Assembly (NCBI GenBank): GCA_001783255.1
Contig: MFRB01000026.1
Location: forward strand, 1 to 10,297
Source: Candidatus Magasanikbacteria bacterium RIFOXYD12_FULL_33_17
GTDB lineage: Bacteria; Patescibacteriota; Patescibacteriia; Magasanikbacterales; UBA922
DNA length: 10,297 nt
Direction: 5' to 3'
A program made the position numbers and the translations under genes. Of this stretch, positions 6,935 through 10,297 are shown piece by piece (positions within the stretch are counted from its first letter, which is position 1; each line of letters starts with the position of its first letter). The notes under the pieces are model-generated. The model had not been told where the DNA came from. It saw only the letters and a list, made by a program, of their open reading frames with translations, and did no database searches.

Positions 6935-9691
6935 ATGCAAAAAACAAAAAAATATTTATTTTTTTTGAGTAGTATATTTATACTTTCTATATTTTTCAAT
7001 TTAAATATAAAAGAAACTTTAGCTGCCGAAGGTTTTCAAACACTAAATGGTTTTCAAGAAGTTTATGAAGCAAGTAATGGTTCAAAAATATATACTTACA
7101 TGAGTGCGTGTACTGGAATAGTTGAGCCACCTTCCCTAACAAAGAATCCAGCAAGAGATCCTAAAACAGCATCTCATTTACAAGCTCCTAGAGCTATTAT
7201 TTTACCAGCTGGAGCAAGTACTATTACTGATACTTTTGTTTATTTTCATGGTGTGGTATTCATAGACTCTGAGCAAACAGGTAAAGAAAAAGTTGCCACA
7301 CCCACAACAAATGATTTAATCAATTTATTTAAAAGTCAATATTTTTTTGATAGAGAAATAGCAACTTTAAAAACAGCGGGCAAACAAGCTGTAATGTTTG
7401 TACCTCGTCTTTATCAAACAACTCTGCAAGTAAACTCTGCTTCCAAACTAACAGCAAATGAATTTAACTGTTTTTATCAAGAAGCACAACAAAAATTAGC
7501 CACAATTCCAGGCATATCCTATAACCCTGCGCAAACTAATTTAACAGTAGCAGGGCATAGTGCTGGTGTAAATACTGTTCGATTCTACAGTGACAAAGGA
7601 TTGCAAGCCAACAATATTCTACTTTTTGATGGCTGTTATATTAGTAGTGCTGACAGTATTTCTTGGTGTCCTACAATAGTAAGTAAAAACACTGCAAACA
7701 ATTATTTTATATACTACGATAAAAACAGCGCTAGCACTTCAAAGGGTATACCCGCTACATCCAATTTAAATTCTTCGAAAACAAAAATTGTAGCAACAAC
7801 AGGACTTGGACATTTTGAAGTCGCTACAAACTGTATTGCTGATTATACAGATAATAAATTATGTAATGGCAAAGGAACTGTTGTCACAGCTTCTACTCCA
7901 CCAACAACTCCAGCAAACACAGCACCCTCAAAACCTTTAGCTCCTGGACAAAAAGTTAAAGTAGCAGCTATTGGTTCTTCGAGTTTTTGGCAAGGCTGTT
8001 TTGATTCATATGGAAAAGGATTTATACAAGAATTACAAAAAACACTCACCAATACACACATATTTTATTGTAAAGACACCACAGAAAGTGGAAAAGGTTA
8101 TACTTTTTTTCTAAATAGTTGGAGAACTTATGTAAAAGGTAAAGGTTACAATGAACTACTATTATACGCAGGACTAAATGGTTTAGGATGTGTCAAAAAA
8201 ACAGACGGCTCATTTGATTGTGAAGATGGTTTAAATAAATATAAACAAAATTTAGATATCATTATTTCTGAAGCCAAAAATGAAGGGATAAAAATTATTA
8301 TAGTAGGTGCACAACCATTCAAAGGATACAGTTCTTGGACTGAACCTGCTGGCAATAATATTATAACAAACAATCAAAGACTAAAAAATGATCCAAGAAT
8401 AGATGCTTACATAGATGTATATTCTGTAGTAGATAAAAATAATGATAAAGCAATTGATGATGGTTTGAGTTCTGATCACTTACATTTAAATACTCCTACA
8501 GGAAAAAAAATAGTTTATGATTTATTGATGCAACAAGTTTACTCTGGTACACCTACCAATGTTACACCTACAGCAACAACAAAACCTCTTACTGATAGTG
8601 AAGTAGCCAACCTTATTAAACAACCGACACCAGAAATAAATATACCTGGTTTGAATTTTTCTGAACCAAATGCAAGTCTGGTAACTACTGATGCATCAGG
8701 TAACCAATGGCTATCCATACCTTACCTTGGTGAATATATTGCTGCTGTTTACAAATACGGTATAATTATTATATCTGTCATTGCTGTATTTAGTATCATC
8801 ATAAGTGGCGTAATGCTCATAGGTAGTGGTGGAAATAGTGATATTGTAAGCCAAGCAAAAAAAAGAATGATGATGAGTGTGATTGGAATTGTAGTATCTA
8901 CAACTTCTTATACTCTTCTTTATGTTATAAATCCTGATTTAGTAAATTTTAGAGATTTAAAAATATTGTATGTAAAAGGAGAAGACTTGGCAACATATGA
9001 TTCTGGACAAAGACCTTATGATGGTGGTTTACAAACTGATGGTGGTGGTATAGCCTCAAAAGATTTAAAAGACCCAAAACATGACAGTGTCTTTCAAAAA
9101 TATGAATCTTGTATAGGTGTTGATTGGCAAGTCTTAAAAGCCATTGCCTTTACAGAATCTAGATATAATGAAAGTGTTGTAAACAAATTGGGATTTACAG
9201 GTTTATTCCAAACAAAAACAGAATATTGTGAAAGTGTTGTAAAAAAATATGGTCTAGAAAAATATTGTAATAATTTAAAAAATCCAGAAGTAAGTACAAT
9301 AGTTGGTTCTGCATTCTTAAAATCTTCTGTTGATAGAATAAATTCAATATGTCCAAATGCTAGTATTGAATCAAAAATATATTTTATGTATTTAGGTCAT
9401 CATAGCCCTGCAGCAGGATATAAAGCGATGAAAAAATCATGCAATTATCTAGATGCCAAACCAATCATGATAGATTATTGGAATAATGATCACATATGTA
9501 AACCAAGTAATACCAAATGTTATGCAGATAGCAGTGGTAATCCAAGAACAGCAACAGCTATTGCAACAGAAGCAGATAATGGAGCAAAAGGAGTTATAAA
9601 AAGAGCTCTACAATTAGGTGTCACAAATACATCATCATCAATAGATAAAAATACTTGCCCACTTTATAATCATTCTTTAATAACTTTTTAA
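6935..9691 (+). CDS. Multidomain envelope protein: alpha/beta hydrolase, SGNH-like hydrolase, T4SS-pilin-like helices, lytic transglycosylase
   Basis: This 918-aa protein starts with a signal peptide (1-31, AxA-like end near 29-31). Residues about 55-305 form an alpha/beta-hydrolase domain with nucleophile Ser209 in GHSAG, acid candidates Asp232 or Asp262, and His293. A Pro/Thr linker leads to an SGNH-like domain (about 340-540): block I GSSS (347-350), block III Gly413-Leu-Asn415, and DxxH Asp514-His517. After another Thr/Pro linker come two hydrophobic helices (about 608-632 and 645-667) with a Lys-Lys-Arg loop, resembling the T4SS-pilin family. The C-terminal domain is an SLT-type lytic transglycosylase with catalytic Glu741 in ESRYN and GFTGLFQ at 753-759. 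All enzymatic domains should lie outside the membrane. Likely targets are cell-wall or surface polymers, through ester or acyl cleavage and glycan-strand cutting; substrates are unknown. It carries 18 cysteines and sits directly after the DsbA-like gene. Confidence 0.88.
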   Translation: MQKTKKYLFFLSSIFILSIFFNLNIKETLAAEGFQTLNGFQEVYEASNGSKIYTYMSACTGIVEPPSLTKNPARDPKTASHLQAPRAIILPAGASTITDTFVYFHGVVFIDSEQTGKEKVATPTTNDLINLFKSQYFFDREIATLKTAGKQAVMFVPRLYQTTLQVNSASKLTANEFNCFYQEAQQKLATIPGISYNPAQTNLTVAGHSAGVNTVRFYSDKGLQANNILLFDGCYISSADSISWCPTIVSKNTANNYFIYYDKNSASTSKGIPATSNLNSSKTKIVATTGLGHFEVATNCIADYTDNKLCNGKGTVVTASTPPTTPANTAPSKPLAPGQKVKVAAIGSSSFWQGCFDSYGKGFIQELQKTLTNTHIFYCKDTTESGKGYTFFLNSWRTYVKGKGYNELLLYAGLNGLGCVKKTDGSFDCEDGLNKYKQNLDIIISEAKNEGIKIIIVGAQPFKGYSSWTEPAGNNIITNNQRLKNDPRIDAYIDVYSVVDKNNDKAIDDGLSSDHLHLNTPTGKKIVYDLLMQQVYSGTPTNVTPTATTKPLTDSEVANLIKQPTPEINIPGLNFSEPNASLVTTDASGNQWLSIPYLGEYIAAVYKYGIIIISVIAVFSIIISGVMLIGSGGNSDIVSQAKKRMMMSVIGIVVSTTSYTLLYVINPDLVNFRDLKILYVKGEDLATYDSGQRPYDGGLQTDGGGIASKDLKDPKHDSVFQKYESCIGVDWQVLKAIAFTESRYNESVVNKLGFTGLFQTKTEYCESVVKKYGLEKYCNNLKNPEVSTIVGSAFLKSSVDRINSICPNASIESKIYFMYLGHHSPAAGYKAMKKSCNYLDAKPIMIDYWNNDHICKPSNTKCYADSSGNPRTATAIATEADNGAKGVIKRALQLGVTNTSSSIDKNTCPLYNHSLITF
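8732..8938 (+). other. T4SS-pilin-like two-helix module inside the envelope protein
   Basis: These bases encode residues 600-668 of the 918-aa protein. A short amphipathic run (EYIAAVYKYG) leads into helix 1 ending in SGVMLIGSGGN, then a basic loop with AKKRMM, helix 2, and an INPDLV motif. This pattern is that of the VirB2/TrbC-like T4SS-pilin segment seen in many Patescibacteria proteins. With a cleaved N-terminal signal, the basic loop would be cytoplasmic, which follows the positive-inside rule. Pilin identity is from recall of the family pattern and was not searched. Confidence 0.65.
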
Positions 9692-9699
9692 ATTACAAA

Positions 9700-10297
9700 A
9701 TGTCCAAACAAACAACACTATTCACTTGCTCCAAATGCGACGCCCAATTTACCAAATGGTCTGGACGTTGTCTTGAATGTGGACAATGGGGCACAATTAC
9801 TGAACAAGAAAAAACTATTGATAAAAAAGAAAAAACCAAATTGAATTACAAAGTGACAGAAATAAAAAGTCTAAACGAAATAAATAAACAAGAATTACAA
9901 AGAATAAGTACCAAAATTTCTGAGCTTGATAGAGTACTTGGTAGTAGTGATGTGACCGGACAAAACGCTGGCTTCGTACCCGGTAGTCTAGTCTTACTTG
10001 GTGGAGAACCTGGTATTGGTAAATCCACTCTATCTATTCAACTTGCTTCTCTCATATCCCCTACTATCTATATTTCTGGTGAAGAATCTGTAGAGCAAAT
10101 CAAAATGCGAGCTGACAGATTGAAAATAAAATCAGACAAACTATTCCTCGCCAACGAAACCAACATTGAAACTATTTGTGCGACGATTGAAAAAGCCAAA
10201 CCAACTATGGTTATTATTGATAGTATCCAAACTATTTACTCCGAAGAAGTAGAAGGTGAAGCTGGCAATATCAATCAAATCCGTGCTTGTACTGCCA
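9700..10297 (+). CDS. radA: DNA repair protein RadA, N-terminal 199 residues (cut by right edge)
   Basis: The frame opens at the ATG at 9700, eight bases after the previous TAA, and is open to the window end. RadA is a RecA-like ATPase and branch-migration helicase that processes recombination intermediates in the cytoplasm. Seen here: a C4 zinc finger (Cys10, Cys13, Cys24, Cys27), Walker A in GGEPGIGKST (101-110), a YISGEES segment, and Walker B at Asp174 in IIDSIQTIYS. The RadA-specific KNRFG motif and the Lon-like domain would lie beyond the edge. Between the zinc finger and Walker A, the usual RVLGGG-like segment carries an insertion of about ten residues (VLGSSDVTGQNAGF). No Shine-Dalgarno sequence is seen. 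Co-orientation and close spacing suggest it may share the upstream transcript, though its housekeeping role differs from that of the envelope genes. Confidence 0.95.
   Translation, partial: MSKQTTLFTCSKCDAQFTKWSGRCLECGQWGTITEQEKTIDKKEKTKLNYKVTEIKSLNEINKQELQRISTKISELDRVLGSSDVTGQNAGFVPGSLVLLGGEPGIGKSTLSIQLASLISPTIYISGEESVEQIKMRADRLKIKSDKLFLANETNIETICATIEKAKPTMVIIDSIQTIYSEEVEGEAGNINQIRACTA

Noticed and set aside
7843..8373. Minus-strand open frames within the 918-aa gene
   Set aside because: They are antisense to the SGNH-like domain and show no plausible start context or domain.
1..10297. Alternative genetic code with UGA as Gly or Trp
   Set aside because: All long frames run intact under the standard code, TGG is used for Trp, and no frame is interrupted by TGA.

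Overview
The window looks like a chromosomal segment from an AT-rich, small-genome bacterium, most likely Candidate Phyla Radiation / Patescibacteria. The grounds are circumstantial: strongly A/T-biased codons, TAA at all six complete stops, no Shine-Dalgarno sequence at any visible start, tightly packed genes, and an envelope protein with a two-helix segment of the T4SS-pilin type that is common in that group. The reading frames fit the standard bacterial code, with no sign of UGA recoding. No 16S or other phylogenetic marker is present beyond partial radA, so the lineage is an inference.

Layout. Bases 1-768 (minus strand) hold the first 256 codons of a phosphomannomutase/phosphoglucomutase, cut by the window edge. 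Bases 769-926 form a compact divergent control region. It contains a near-consensus plus-strand promoter (TTGATA-17-TATAAT), a minus-strand promoter whose -10 box overlaps it, two hairpins, and five tandem 9-base units ending six bases before the clp start. From 927 to the right end all genes run on the plus strand with gaps of 1-8 bases, which suggests one transcription unit. In order they are a ClpC-type AAA+ unfoldase, a 117-aa coiled-coil protein, a 406-aa membrane protein with an acidic region and coiled coils, a membrane-anchored beta-propeller protein, a membrane-anchored DsbA-like thiol oxidoreductase, a 918-aa multidomain envelope protein, and the start of radA.

How the parts may work together. 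The 918-aa protein is the centrepiece. It has a signal peptide, an alpha/beta-hydrolase domain (GHSAG), an SGNH-hydrolase-like domain, a T4SS-pilin-like pair of membrane helices and a C-terminal lytic-transglycosylase (SLT) domain. Its 18 cysteines fall 6, 4, 0 and 8 across these domains, an even number in each. The neighbouring DsbA-like protein (CESC active site) is therefore a natural candidate for oxidising it. The propeller and the coiled-coil membrane protein could be scaffolds, and the Clp ATPase could handle proteins of this machine on the cytoplasmic side. I infer a cell-envelope remodelling or surface-appendage operon. This is a hypothesis from domain content and gene order, not a demonstrated system.

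No rRNA, tRNA, CRISPR array, insertion sequence or convincing intrinsic terminator was seen. No gene-free stretch exceeds 158 bases.
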